Source: Antedon mediterranea (Eukaryota > Echinodermata > Crinoidea > Comatulida > Antedonidae). Taken from it: 64,000 bases of DNA. Both the position numbers and the translations under genes were made by a program. The notes beneath the pieces were generated by a model that worked only from the letters and a program-made list of their open reading frames with translations, did not search any database and was not told where the DNA came from. This document shows positions 46,968-56,585 of this stretch, piece by piece; within the stretch, counting starts at the first letter, position 1; each line of letters opens with the position of its first letter. The DNA is taken from the NCBI RefSeq assembly GCF_964355755.1, contig NC_092677.1, positions 22,850,101 to 22,914,100 on the forward strand, given 5' to 3'.

Positions 46968-47969
46968 TTAACCTTCCGATAATCGGTACAAAAACTTATC
47001 TGGCTTCGGAACTAATATACATGGAGAACTCCAAGCACTGCAACTAGGCTCAATTATATCATTCTTAATCATGTAATCAATCTCATTTTGTAATATCTTC
47101 ATCTTGAACGGATTTGCTCTATATGGATTTTGTTTTATTGGTGAACAATCAGCTGTCTTAACGTCATGCTCCACTAAGTTCGTTCGACCTGGAACATCTG
47201 AAAACAACTGCAGATTTCCAAATATCAAACTAACAATTTCAACCTTACGATCACGAGATAAATGACCAACTTTCTCTTCAATGTTTGCAAGGACATCTGA
47301 ATTACTGAACTTAACACATGTATCAGGATCCCCAAACTCTTCAGAATTCTCTTCAACAACACACGTAACTGGTGTTGACGTACAGGTATCACTATTATTT
47401 CTCGCTGCGTATGGTTTCAACATGTTTATATGACACAGTCGCTTCTTCTTACGCCTATCTGGAGTATCTAACACATAGTCAACTTCTCCTACTCTTTTTA
47501 GTACTTTGTAAGGACCAGCAAATCTTGCAGATAATGGTTGACTGGGAAGAGGCAACATAACTAACACTTCATCACCTGAACTAAAGCTTCTCTTTTCTGA
47601 TTTCCTTTCAAACAATCTCTTCATTTTACCCTGAGCCTTCACAAGATTCTTTCTAGCCATCTCACGAGCACGATAATCACGAAATTCAGACACATAATCT
47701 AGTATCGATACAGACTCTTCTGCATTCCCTAACAGCCTTTCTTTGACTATTTTAAGAGGGCCTCGGACCGAATGACCATACACCAGCTCAAATGGGCTAA
47801 ACCCTAAGGACTTTTGCACTGTTTCACGAACAGCAAATAAAAATAAGGGAACTCCCTCATCCCATTCCTTTTCACATTGAAAACAATAGGTTTTAAGCAT
47901 ATTCTTAAGTGTTTGATGAAATCTCTCAAGTGCCCCTTGAGACTGTGGATGGTAAGCACTTGGCAACAC
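46968..47969 (-). CDS. Integrase C-terminus fused to the start of reverse transcriptase
   Basis: One open frame shows the order directly. It starts with YHPQSQGALERFHQTLKNML (the integrase catalytic Glu). Next come LGFSPFELVYGHSVRGPL and the GPY/F module FAGPYKVLKRVGEVDYVL. After a spacer it runs into PYRANPFKMKILQNEIDYMI and KNDIIEPSCSAWSSPCILVP, the beginning of a gypsy RT. A frame slip near 46990 separates it from 45896-46909. Confidence 0.9.
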   Translation of the reverse strand: MLPSAYHPQSQGALERFHQTLKNMLKTYCFQCEKEWDEGVPLFLFAVRETVQKSLGFSPFELVYGHSVRGPLKIVKERLLGNAEESVSILDYVSEFRDYRAREMARKNLVKAQGKMKRLFERKSEKRSFSSGDEVLVMLPLPSQPLSARFAGPYKVLKRVGEVDYVLDTPDRRKKKRLCHINMLKPYAARNNSDTCTSTPVTCVVEENSEEFGDPDTCVKFSNSDVLANIEEKVGHLSRDRKVEIVSLIFGNLQLFSDVPGRTNLVEHDVKTADCSPIKQNPYRANPFKMKILQNEIDYMIKNDIIEPSCSAWSSPCILVPKPDKFLYRLSEG

Positions 47970-48374
47970 CTAACTGCTCTAAGACTTGTTTAAATATCTT
48001 TGACATGAAGTTTGATCCTTGATTGGACTGAACAGCTTTAGGCAATCCTACCCATGTAAAGAATTTTACTAATGCTTTAAAAACATTCTTAGCTGTAATA
48101 CGCCTAAGAGGAATCGCTTCTGGAAACCTACTTGATGCACACATTATTGTTAATAGATACTCATTTCCATTTTTAGTACGTGGTAATGGTCCCACACAAT
48201 CAACAATAACTCTTGAAAATGGTTCACCGAATGCAGGAATAGGCTTAAGTGGGGCTACTGGAACCTTTTGATTAGGCTTCCCCACTACCTGACACGCATG
48301 ACAGGATTTACAATAGTTAGACACATCTTTTCTAAGACCTGGCCAAAAGAAATGCCTGAGAATTTTGTCTACCG
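47926..48374 (-). pseudogene. Integrase zinc finger and catalytic core of the Gmr1-like element
   Basis: SNYCKSCHACQVVGKPNQ supplies the CxxC. FSRVIVDCVGPLPRTKNGNE has the first catalytic Asp. The second block reads KAVQSNQGSNFMSK, with Asn where the family has Asp, so a catalytic residue is lost in this copy. The frame breaks again near 47950. Confidence 0.85.
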
Positions 48375-48386
48375 TTTTATTGACAC

Positions 48387-48671
48387 CTAAATGACCTGAA
48401 GAGGATCATCATGCGCAATACCAATAATATCCTGACGGTATCCACTAGGAATAACTATCTGGTGAATCTCATTCCAAACATCACTACTTGGAATATCTGG
48501 TGGCCTCCACTTACGCATAAGTATGCCATCCTTTATATAATAACAAACAGGAACAATAGACATTTTCTCTACAGAAAGAGCTTGCTGACCAAATGACACC
48601 AAATCAGGATCATTACTCTGCTCTTCCACTAACCTAGACCGATTGAGAACTGTCGGACCGAAATCACACAC
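48387..48671 (-). pseudogene. Pre-integrase region of the Gmr1-like element
   Basis: The frame is the same as 48732-49556 after its stop. VCYYIKDGILMRKWRPPDIP and YRQDIIGIAHDDPLQ are the spacer and first His of the HHCC domain. A one-base shift near 48398 breaks it from the next piece. Confidence 0.8.
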
Positions 48672-48731
48672 TTTTGGGTGCTGTTGTTCAGCCTGGGCAG
48701 TGTGTGACTCGGGACCTGAGCAGACAGCCTC

Positions 48732-49556
48732 TTAGGAAACGCGATCCGTAATGTCTCGGTAAAAACTATCACATAAGTCAATACTCTCATTCTCATCTAT
48801 GGTTTTATTTGCCATAGATCGCGTCACCGCACATGATGGAAACACATGTGATAATTCTTTCTCTAAACACACCGTGCTTTCGTCTTCAACAGGACTCTTG
48901 CACACAACCGGTTCTACTGTCACTCTGTCTCCGGCCAAATCATTCCCCAAAAGGAGTGTGACACCCCATACTGGAAGACTCGGAACGACACCAACAACAA
49001 AATCTCCGCTAACAATATCTGTTTCAATCCGAATTACATGAAGTTGGACTTCCTTATAACCCCCTTCAACACCTTGAATGAGCACACTTGCTCCAGCAGA
49101 AGACTCGTTTGAAAATGACAATGCCGATTCTATTATCAGGGATTGTGACGCCCCTGTGTCTCTTAAGACACGAACTTTACTCAGATTCACATCGTTGATC
49201 AATGCTACAGAACCAGTAGAGAGGAAAGGCTTAAATAGCTTTTGCACTTTTTCCGGACCTGAAGATTGGATCAACTTGTCACTTTCATCAACGTCATGAC
49301 TCTCTGTCACTTTCAACGGGACTGTATTTACTAACGTGTTTGGAAGTGATTGGGGTTTCTTATTATCCCCTTTAGCTTTGTTTTGGAACAGCCAGCAATC
49401 TGCCTTTATATGACCCTTTTTCTTGCAGTAAAAACAAATTCTGACAAATTTACTACTACTATTAACTGTAGTTTTCTGACTTTGGACCTTCATCAACAAA
49501 TTTTGAAACCGATTTGGTATCCACCACCTTGTGCGTGAGCACATAATTATCGGCAA
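48732..49556 (-). CDS. Nucleocapsid zinc knuckle and protease region of the Gmr1-like element
   Basis: FVRICFYCKKKGHIKADCWL carries a CCHC zinc knuckle, and VRVLRDTGASQSLI has the retropepsin DTGA active site. The frame is offset from the gag frame and ends at TAA 48732-48734. The same frame reopens immediately and leads into integrase, so this single stop is the only barrier there. Confidence 0.8.
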   Translation of the reverse strand: MPIIMCSRTRWWIPNRFQNLLMKVQSQKTTVNSSSKFVRICFYCKKKGHIKADCWLFQNKAKGDNKKPQSLPNTLVNTVPLKVTESHDVDESDKLIQSSGPEKVQKLFKPFLSTGSVALINDVNLSKVRVLRDTGASQSLIIESALSFSNESSAGASVLIQGVEGGYKEVQLHVIRIETDIVSGDFVVGVVPSLPVWGVTLLLGNDLAGDRVTVEPVVCKSPVEDESTVCLEKELSHVFPSCAVTRSMANKTIDENESIDLCDSFYRDITDRVS

Positions 49557-50379
49557 CAGAAGCCGCTTTCATTAAATTATCCACTTTCTGCTCCTCTAGA
49601 TGTGTACGAACTTCAGTAGGGGAACAAGATTTAAGCTCCTCAACTAACATAAGCTCACGAAGCTTTCCAAATTCACCCTTTACTCCTTCCGAACTACACC
49701 ATCTATCAAAAAGAATCTGCTTCTTACGTGCAAATTCTGTAAACGTTTGATCATAAGGTTTACCTAAGTTCCTAAATTTCTGACGATACGCCTCTGGAAC
49801 TAACTCATAAGCTGACAAAACAGCAGTTTTAACCACATCATAGCTTTCACATTGATCATCAGCCAATGCAGAAAATACCTCTTGGGCTTTACCCACAAGA
49901 GCAGTTTGTAACAACACAGTCCAGTGTCTAGCAGGCCACTTTAATCTATTAGCAATTTTCTCAAAAGCCAAAAAATATGTCTCTAGCTCTGAATCATTAG
50001 GTGTAGAAACCCATGTGGTGTGACCCATTTGGTTAGCTAATTCTAATTTCCTTAACTCAAATTCATGTTTTTCTTTTTCCATTTCTCTTTGAGTTTGCAT
50101 CTCTAGAATCTCTATTTTTCTTCTTTCAAAAATTATTTGTTCACGTTCCAACTCGATTCTAGCCAACTCGACCTCATTCCCCGCAGTTTTTACGGATTCA
50201 TGAGTAATTAAACCAACATGACTTCCAATCACATTTATCAAGTCATATTTATTCATGGAATCATTTATAGATTCTCCAACCCTAGTACCTAGGAGTCGCA
50301 AACGTTCTTCTGATAGCTGAGCTACCACCTCAATGGACATGCTATCCAAAATTTCCTCGTCAAAATCACTTTCTGACAT
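49462..50379 (-). CDS. Gag of the Gmr1-like element
   Basis: I start at the ATG at 50379 (MSESDFDEEILDSMSIE) because the longer frame's first 17 residues lie in 5' leader sequence. A charged coiled coil (ARIELEREQIIFERRKIEIL, EMQTQREMEKEKHEFELRKL) is followed by a capsid-like region (KWPARHWTVLLQTALVGKAQ, EAYRQKFRNLGKPYDQTFTE). The frame ends at 49462; the zinc knuckle lies just beyond in another frame, overlapping by about 95 bases, so the gag is broken there or slips. Confidence 0.8.
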   Translation of the reverse strand: MSESDFDEEILDSMSIEVVAQLSEERLRLLGTRVGESINDSMNKYDLINVIGSHVGLITHESVKTAGNEVELARIELEREQIIFERRKIEILEMQTQREMEKEKHEFELRKLELANQMGHTTWVSTPNDSELETYFLAFEKIANRLKWPARHWTVLLQTALVGKAQEVFSALADDQCESYDVVKTAVLSAYELVPEAYRQKFRNLGKPYDQTFTEFARKKQILFDRWCSSEGVKGEFGKLRELMLVEELKSCSPTEVRTHLEEQKVDNLMKAASVADNYVLTHKVVDTKSVSKFVDEGPKSENYS

Positions 50380-50716
50380 AGTTTCTATTTGAAACAAACA
50401 AACAAAAACACAGGTTAAAATAATAACCAATATGACGATAATTAAGGCACCAGTAATAAATTACCTGCCAAGCCCACACAATATTAAACCTACCGTGAGC
50501 CGTGGTCTCAATAACTAGACCCCTAAAATCAAAGCCAAACAGACTTCTGGTATCACAGGCAAGCCTACACAAGCCTAAAACAACAACACAGTGTACTGGC
50601 TCGACGACCGCCAAACCTTGTTCGTTATAAAACGCCTCTAAACCTAAAACCAGCTTAGAATAAGTAACTAAAATTACCATCAGTTCGATCTACAACTACA
50701 ATTCCGTACTTTGTTC

Positions 50717-50734
50717 TCGGATGACCCCCCAATT
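50717..50734 (-). promoter_or_regulatory. Probable primer-binding site of the Gmr1-like element
   Basis: Two to three bases inside the 5' LTR, TGGGGGGTCATCCGAG on the minus strand begins TGG as expected for pairing to a tRNA CCA end. I cannot name the tRNA. Confidence 0.5.
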
Positions 50735-50865
50735 TGTTACGGGCTCGCTCGTTAGGCTGAAACCAACAATAAGAACATAACAAAACACGTTGTAGTTGTC
50801 GTCCATCTTTATTCCTCCTCTCTTTTACTCTAGATGGCTCACTTCCGTGTAACAAACCCATCACA
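50735..50865 (-). repeat. 5' LTR of the Gmr1-like element
   Basis: 131 bp, starts TGTGATGGGTTTGTTACACG and ends CCCGTAACA on the minus strand. It matches the 3' LTR base for base by eye. The LTR is short for a gypsy element. Confidence 0.9.
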
Positions 50866-51482
50866 GAATGAAATATAAGACACGATTTTGCGAGAGTTAC
50901 TACTACTTTGCTTTATTACTAACAACTGACTATGGTGTGCCAAACGCGACACAACTGACTATAGTGTGCCAAACACGACACTACATCCCTCCATCTTTTA
51001 AATAAAAACTATACAGTAAACTTTAAACACAATAACTTTAAACAATTTGGTTGCCAAGCATTGACAATCTGCGGTGTTATAGAAATGTTATTATGAGTTA
51101 ACTAATAGTTATGATTCCAGGTTATCAGGTTTTGTAATTATCGATGCTGATCATTATTAATACTATCAGAGTTACAATTAACTTATGGAACATAGTCTCT
51201 GAGATAAACTGGTGGTTGTCGAATTCTTTGAGGATTGCGCCTTGCATTATTTGTTGTTATGGGATGTTTTCCGGGAGAATCGTCATCGGTAAGATACTCG
51301 TCTTCGCTGTCTGTATTTGCGACGTGCTGTCATTGTTCTGTTTTTTAGTTACCCTGTATGGTTTAGTTTTATATGGTGTTTTTGTCGATGTTTATGCTGC
51401 TTTCTTTTACAAGGACCATGTCGCCAACTTCAATGTGTTTCTTTCGAGGTTTCTTTCGTCTCTCTGCGTAGTCCTTCATTTT

Positions 51483-51893
51483 TTATTTTGGTGCGTTATT
51501 TTTATCTCTGACTGAATTCTGATTAATGCTTGATTGTTTGATTATTTCTGGGAGTCTTACTTTGAAGGTATGTCTAAAAATCAGGGATGCTGGAGGTTTG
51601 CCTGTGGTATTGTGTGGGGTGGCTCTGTAATTTTTGAGGTATTGATTGAGTGATTGTTTATAGTTAACACCTTCGGCCACTGCGTTTTTGTAGACCTTTT
51701 TCAGATTACGCATTACTCTTTCCACCTCTCCGTTTGCTTGCGGCCATAGTGAAGTTATTTTGCGGTGATGAGTGCTAAGGTACTTCGTGAATTGAGAAAA
51801 CTTGTGACTGTTGAATGGTGGTCCATTGTCGGTGCGAATTATACTGGGTATTCCAAAATTAGCAAATACTGTGTCTATCTTAGCTATAGTCAT
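51483..51893 (-). pseudogene. Integrase catalytic core end of the older gypsy element
   Basis: It reads FGIPSIIRTDNGPPFNSHKF (second catalytic Asp in TDNG) and LWPQANGEVERVMRNLKK (catalytic Glu), then YRATPHNTTGKPPASLIF. About 20-25 residues between this and the preceding piece are missing. Confidence 0.85.
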
Positions 51894-52272
51894 CGAGAAT
51901 CACTAGAAGATGCTCGCCAGTAGGGAGGTCTTTAAAGTCAATACTAATTTCCTCCCATGGTCCGTTATTTTTTTCAGTCACCATCGCTTGACATGGTATG
52001 CAGTGTTTTACTTTTGATTCGACCATGCTGTCTATTCCGGGAAACCATATTTTTTGTCGGAGGAGTTGCTTGGTCTTTACTATGCCCTGATGTCCTTCGT
52101 GGGCGATGTCTATTACTGTGTTTCTAAGTGCCTTGGGTATGACTATGCGGTGATCACGTAGGAGTATGTTGTTTTTTTGATCGATTGTTAGCTGATTGCG
52201 AACTTTGTGCATGCACTTGAGGTCGGAATGGAGGTCATCTTGATTTTTTAGAGCCTCGTGCCATTTGTTCAA
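51880..52272 (-). pseudogene. Integrase N-terminal part of the older gypsy element
   Basis: It contains IAHEGHQGIVKTKQLLRQKI and WFPGIDSMVESKVKHCIPCQ, the HHCC zinc-binding domain of integrase. It then gives WEEISIDFKDLPTGEHLLVI and LDDYS with the first catalytic Asp. It ends at a stop where a short deletion separates it from 51483-51893. Confidence 0.85.
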
Positions 52273-52297
52273 TCTGTTCGGATGCCGCCATTTCTGC

Positions 52298-52792
52298 TCA
52301 TATTTTGGATATTGCTGTGTCTAATGTTAGATTTTCTGTACGCAGTAGGCTTGGATTATTGATTCCTATTACGATCCTATCAAGAATGAGGCTATCTTTC
52401 AAGGTACCAAACTTGCATGTCTCTGCTAGACTTTTCAGCGAGGTAACAAAGGAATCAAATTTCTCACCTTCTTTTTGAATCCTGCAGTTGAAAATATATC
52501 GTTCATACGTGATATTGCGCTTCCCGTCACAGAATTTCTTGGACTGTGCTAAGACCCGGCCGATCTTTGTTTTGTCAGTTTCGGTGTCCCACGTAAACGT
52601 GTTGTATGTTTCCAGGACTCGCTGTCCGATTATCGACAGGAGTGTGGCAACTCGTGTTGCCTTGGGCTTCACGTTGACGCCTGTCGCTGTTTCGAAATTA
52701 CCAAATCTTTGCGCAAATCGACGCCAACTTTCAGCCGTGTTGCCTGAATCCATGTCTAGAGGCATTGGTGCGGGTATCGTGAACGTCGCCAT
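52298..52792 (-). CDS. Gag-like protein of the older gypsy element (truncated)
   Basis: I chose the ATG at 52792, 13 bases inside the LTR border, rather than the longer frame that begins in the LTR. The protein (MATFTIPAPMPLDMDSGNTA start) contains WRRFAQRFGNFE, QRVLETYNTFTW and RNITYERYIFNCRIQKEGEK, a capsid-like pattern (helical, Trp/Phe-spaced) common in gypsy gags of invertebrates. It ends at a stop in place of the expected nucleocapsid zinc knuckles. The next readable text is already integrase, so about two thirds of the polyprotein is missing. Confidence 0.75.
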   Translation of the reverse strand: MATFTIPAPMPLDMDSGNTAESWRRFAQRFGNFETATGVNVKPKATRVATLLSIIGQRVLETYNTFTWDTETDKTKIGRVLAQSKKFCDGKRNITYERYIFNCRIQKEGEKFDSFVTSLKSLAETCKFGTLKDSLILDRIVIGINNPSLLRTENLTLDTAISKI

Positions 52793-52804
52793 TCTCGTCG
52801 CCAA

Positions 52805-52942
52805 TGTAATGTTGTGTAATACGAATGAAATATAAGACACGATTTTGCGAGAGTTACTACTTCTTTGCTTTATTACTAAAAACTGACTATGGTGTGCCAA
52901 ACGCGACACAACTGACTATAGTGTGCCAAACACGACACTACA
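52805..52942 (-). repeat. 5' LTR of the older gypsy element
   Basis: A 138-bp LTR with TG...CA ends in minus orientation. The same sequence occurs interrupted at 45480-45501/50870-50985. Just downstream on the minus strand TTGGCGACGAGAATGGCG (52804 down) looks like a tRNA primer-binding site beginning TGG. Confidence 0.85.
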
Positions 52943-53490
52943 GGAAGTTTCTTAACACAATAACAACAAGCTCTTTTAGATGTCGCTTGACATACGAACT
53001 ATTGCCTACATGATTATAAAAATATGTGATTGTTGACATAGAGATGTAATAAAATAAACCACCGTGATCAAGGGACATAGTTTTTTTTCTTCTCTTTTGT
53101 GGCGTGAACCACCACCTTTATTCTTTCATATCATAATTAAATACATTACAAATAAATCAGTAATATCTGTCTTCATATGTTCTTTCTTTAATTATATTAT
53201 ATATATTAAAAAAATATCAGTAATTTTTGTAAATTTTAGTTTTTCACATATTGTTTCCAATATTATCCTCCTGTTTTCATGGTTTCTTATATTTATTCAC
53301 ATTGTACACAGACACCCACAAATACATTAAATATATACATATACATACCGTATTGTTTCATACCCTGTTAATTCATACCATTTATATACATCTTATAGAC
53401 ATTATATACAAAGATATAAAACAACGTTTAAAAAAAAAAAATACATCAATCAAGATATATATAATTTTCATAAAAATTTATTAGGTACCG
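52943..53490. other. AT-rich flank and LINE 3' region
   Basis: No protein-coding signal is seen. It probably contains the 3' UTR of the minus-strand LINE that ends near here; the exact end is unclear. Confidence 0.4.
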
Positions 53491-53611
53491 GTAACTCTTT
53501 TAACATTATATGAGCGTTAGTTTGTTCAGATCCTTAAAAATAGACTTAAATACAATCCAAGAGTTTTTACACACTGGTTTGTTTAATTCAGTTAAAATCT
53601 TAATGTTATAA

Positions 53612-54441
53612 TTATATTGAGAAGACAGCAATTGAATATAAGTCATTTTTGTATTCACAATCAGACCCTAAAAGAAGTTCTCTAAAAGAGCTTCTGCCAT
53701 TGTCAATATTTTTAAAAATGTTATCTATATTTTTCCATAAAGTTTTATTTCGTATGCATTCAAAAAACATGTGTTTTTCGTCTTCAATTACCCCACATAA
53801 GTCACATACATTATTCATTTTCACATTCCACTTATGAAGCCTTTGATTAGTCGGAACAATTTTGTTCAACAGCTTGTAATTTAGTTGTGCATATTTTTTT
53901 TTTTTTCATTTTTCACTTTTTTTATCCAAACGTCACTCCAATTTATTTTCTGAGTGTTAAAGGCCATATTCCATTTGCCCATTACATGCGGATAAATAAA
54001 TTTTTCTTTAATAAAGCACAAATATATAAGTTTTGTTTCCAGCATATAGGCATCATTAGTTATGATGCACTCATCTTTTATATTTGTAGGCACGTTCTTG
54101 TTGTAATTTTTTATTATATTAATCCAATCTTTTGGAATAGCATCAACTAAGGAAGCATATTCCATGAGCCAGTTTATTTTATTACGTAGTGTTTCAAGGA
54201 TTTCATTAGATGTTTTCAAACGGTTAAAATTAATTATATCAAATATTTTTTTAAATCCTGAATCAAACCAATTTTTATAAAACAAAGACCTTTTTTTGTA
54301 CACAATATATTTGTTTCCCCACAAACTTTGATTAACAACTTCTTCATAAGTATTGATTTCATGGCAGCAGTTTTCGTTAAATTCAGTACAACATTGTATC
54401 ACTTTTAAATAAAAAGGAGGAATATTCATATTCATATTCAT
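53612..54441 (-). pseudogene. C-terminal part of the Tx1/L1-type LINE
   Basis: Two adjacent frames (53881-54441 and 53612-53869). The first has NQSLWGNKYIVYKKRSLFYK and WFDSGFKKIFDII, text seen in Tx1-type thumb regions. The second has KWNVKMNNVCDLCGVIEDEK and HMFFEC, the C-x2-C...H-x4-C motif near the end of L1/Tx1 ORF2. A small frame shift lies between them near 53880. Confidence 0.7.
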
Positions 54442-56420
54442 TTATTATCCAGAAAAAATAATACAAAAACAATACAAAAAGCATATATAACATAGAACAA
54501 CAACAAGCAGAGAAAAAGCGCAGAACACTATCCTGGCGGATTGTCAAAAAGCAAAAAATATCGCTATAAAAGACTCTCCTGATAGTGCTGGTGGCAAAAT
54601 AACATTAACAAGGATAAACATTTAACAACCCGGTAACATAGAATTTATATAAAACAGAATAAAAATTGCAATCATTATAAATAAACATGTCTGTTATATA
54701 TACCGGAATCTCATCCCACATCCGTGGAAATGAAATAAAAACAGAATAAAAAAAAAGCATTAGTACGAGACTTCTCATGTCTGAAAACAAGTTTCTCACT
54801 TCTACGTTCAACAGGTTTAGGTAGCAAAGCACCATCAATTAGGAAATCTGTACAGAGGCACTTCACAACAAATTTAACACGGATGAATTTAAGTCTATTA
54901 TAAATCGTGGGTAATTTTAGAGTCCGTAACCTTTGTTCGTATGACGGCCGCATGTCATAATCCATGTGAAAAAAACGTGGGAAGCATGATCGTGTAAAGC
55001 GTCTCTGAACAGATTCAATCTGATTGATGGTGCTTTGCAGAAATGGAAACCAGACAGGTGAAGCGTATTCAATTACAGGCCTAATGATAGACTTAAATAA
55101 TTTAGGAAAAACGGTCTGATCATTGGTTCTAACACACCTCTTAATAAATCCTACAAGTTTATTGCATTTACCAGTAGTCAGAGAGATGTGTTTATTCCAC
55201 TTCAAATCTGAAGACAAGGTAACACCAAGATACTTGTATTCTGTTACACTTTCTAGTACTTTATTATCAATTTCATAATGAAAATACTGTTTTACTTTCG
55301 ATCTAGAGATCGACATAACCTTACATTTACTGTTATTTAGAGACATATAATTATCATTGCCCCATAGGGATATGGCAGTTAGATCGTCTTGAAGCTTCAA
55401 ACAATCATCTTGATTATTTATTACTCTGAACAACACAGTATCATCTGCATATAATGCAATATTTGAGTTAACTACTGATGGGAGCTCACATGTATACAAA
55501 TTAAAAAGAATAGGTCCCAACACGGAACCTTGAGGTACCCCCGATAATACATCTTTCCAATCTGAAAGTGAACCTTTGAATAACACTGCTTGGCTACGGT
55601 TAATCAGAAAAGATTGTAACCAACTCATGAGCTTACCGGCAAAGCCATATTTTTGTAGCTTATTAATGAGAAGTGAATGACAAACCTTGTCAAAAGCCTT
55701 GGACCAATCTAAAAACACAGCATCAACTCTTGGCGGTTTGTTTACATCTAAACATTTAGCCCATTGGTGGTAAATTGTGGCAAGCTGTGTTACACACGAT
55801 CTTTTGTTACAAAAACCATGTTGTGTGGAAGGCAAAAGGCCAAGTTTATCAGCATGAGAAACCATGTGCTTTCCAATAAAGCGCTCAAGCATTTTCCCGA
55901 CCACTGACGTCAGGGAGATGGGGCGATAGTTTACAACATTGTCACCAGGGCCTGATTTATGTATTGGTACAACATGGGCTACTTTCCAGTCAGCTGGGAC
56001 TTTACCGGTTTTAATTGAGATATTAAATATCTCAGTCAAGACACCAATGATTGTGAAAGATGACAGTTTAAGCATTTTAGGGGAGATACCGTCAGGCCCT
56101 GGGGATTTATTCCCATCTAATGAAGAAATCAGACATTTAACATCTGCTTCATTGATCAGCAGATCAGAAAGAGGAGGATCAACCAATGAAGATATCATCT
56201 GGTTATTATTGGGTACAGGTTTAGAAAAGTTACTATGAAAAAATGTATTAAATTTATTAGCAATTAAACTAGGATCATCTGTTGTGATGTTATCAAACTT
56301 AAAACTTGTTGGAAAACATTTATGTCTTTTAGCATTAACGAACGCCCAAAAAGGTTTTTGGTCTTTTGAGTTTGTTGCTAATTGTTTTACATATTCATAG
56401 TAACTCTTTTTACACATAAA
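54428..56420 (-). mobile_element. CR1/L2-like LINE, 5'-truncated, inserted in the Tx1/L1-type LINE
   Basis: The insertion has a repeated GAATAT tail at its 3' end (54428-54445, minus orientation). The flanks ATAAAAAGGAGGAAT (left) and ATAAAAAGGAAGAGGAAT (right) look like a target-site duplication of about 15 bp with a 3-base difference. A 5'-truncated copy with a short repeat tail is typical of CR1/L2-class retroposition. Confidence 0.75.
54711..56417 (-). CDS. Reverse transcriptase of the nested CR1/L2-like LINE
   Basis: 568 codons, open throughout, but starting inside ORF2 because the copy is 5'-truncated, so the first Met is not a real start. It has SLDGNKSPGPDGISPKMLKL, VPADWKVAHVVPIHKSGPGD, NYRPISLTSVVGKMLERFI, VDAVFLDWSKAFDKVCHSLL (motif A Asp), GVPQGSVLGPILFNLYTCEL, IALYADDTVLFRVI (catalytic YADD) and VTEYKYLGVTLSSDLKWNKH. 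All seven RT blocks can be traced. The C-terminus beyond about residue 535 departs from the family (KSRTNAFFLFCFYF), perhaps a late frame slip. The endonuclease is lost. Confidence 0.9.
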   Translation of the reverse strand: MCKKSYYEYVKQLATNSKDQKPFWAFVNAKRHKCFPTSFKFDNITTDDPSLIANKFNTFFHSNFSKPVPNNNQMISSLVDPPLSDLLINEADVKCLISSLDGNKSPGPDGISPKMLKLSSFTIIGVLTEIFNISIKTGKVPADWKVAHVVPIHKSGPGDNVVNYRPISLTSVVGKMLERFIGKHMVSHADKLGLLPSTQHGFCNKRSCVTQLATIYHQWAKCLDVNKPPRVDAVFLDWSKAFDKVCHSLLINKLQKYGFAGKLMSWLQSFLINRSQAVLFKGSLSDWKDVLSGVPQGSVLGPILFNLYTCELPSVVNSNIALYADDTVLFRVINNQDDCLKLQDDLTAISLWGNDNYMSLNNSKCKVMSISRSKVKQYFHYEIDNKVLESVTEYKYLGVTLSSDLKWNKHISLTTGKCNKLVGFIKRCVRTNDQTVFPKLFKSIIRPVIEYASPVWFPFLQSTINQIESVQRRFTRSCFPRFFHMDYDMRPSYEQRLRTLKLPTIYNRLKFIRVKFVVKCLCTDFLIDGALLPKPVERRSEKLVFRHEKSRTNAFFLFCFYFISTDVG

Positions 56421-56585
56421 AAGGAAGAGGAATGTTTTTCAAAGTAATGCAATTTACCAGGTTAATATTTGACATACTAAAGATCAATCTTTCATTTCCA
56501 AACTTATTTATATAATATGTTGGTAATAGCTTCCATCATTTTATTTATATTTCTACCAATCCACATGGCATTTGTTTTTCTTTTG

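Larger units (their letters stand above)
45502..50865 (-). mobile_element. Gmr1-like Ty3/gypsy retrotransposon (order gag-PR-IN-RT-RH)
   Basis: Two identical 131-bp LTRs (45502-45632 and 50735-50865) and a 4-bp duplication GAAT (45498-45501 and 50866-50869) bound a 5.36-kb element in minus orientation. Its coding order places integrase before reverse transcriptase, like Ty1/copia, although the RT and RNase H are of the Ty3/gypsy kind. That combination defines Gmr1-like elements, known from deuterostomes. It is inserted in the LTR of the older gypsy element. Several frame breaks and one stop make this copy appear inactive. Confidence 0.9.
45480..52942 (-). mobile_element. Older Ty3/gypsy LTR element, deleted, carrying a nested LTR element
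   Basis: LTRs of 138 bp lie at 52805-52942 and, split, at 45480-45501 plus 50870-50985. They start TGTAGTGTCG and end ACATTACA on the minus strand and differ at about two positions by eye. The flanks GGAAT and GGAAG are a probable 5-bp duplication with one change. Inside are a gag frame and integrase remains but no protease, reverse transcriptase or RNase H, so the element is internally deleted. Confidence 0.85.

Noticed and set aside
50380-50734. ORF at the 5' end of the Gmr1-like element as an extra gene
   Set aside because: It lies in the untranslated leader between the primer-binding site and gag; no motif.
51144-51515. Hydrophobic + strand ORF
   Set aside because: Antisense to the 3' part of the older gypsy element; T-rich composition produces membrane-like residues.
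45480-52942. Endogenous retrovirus with envelope gene
   Set aside because: No envelope-like frame between the pol genes and the 3' LTR in either element.
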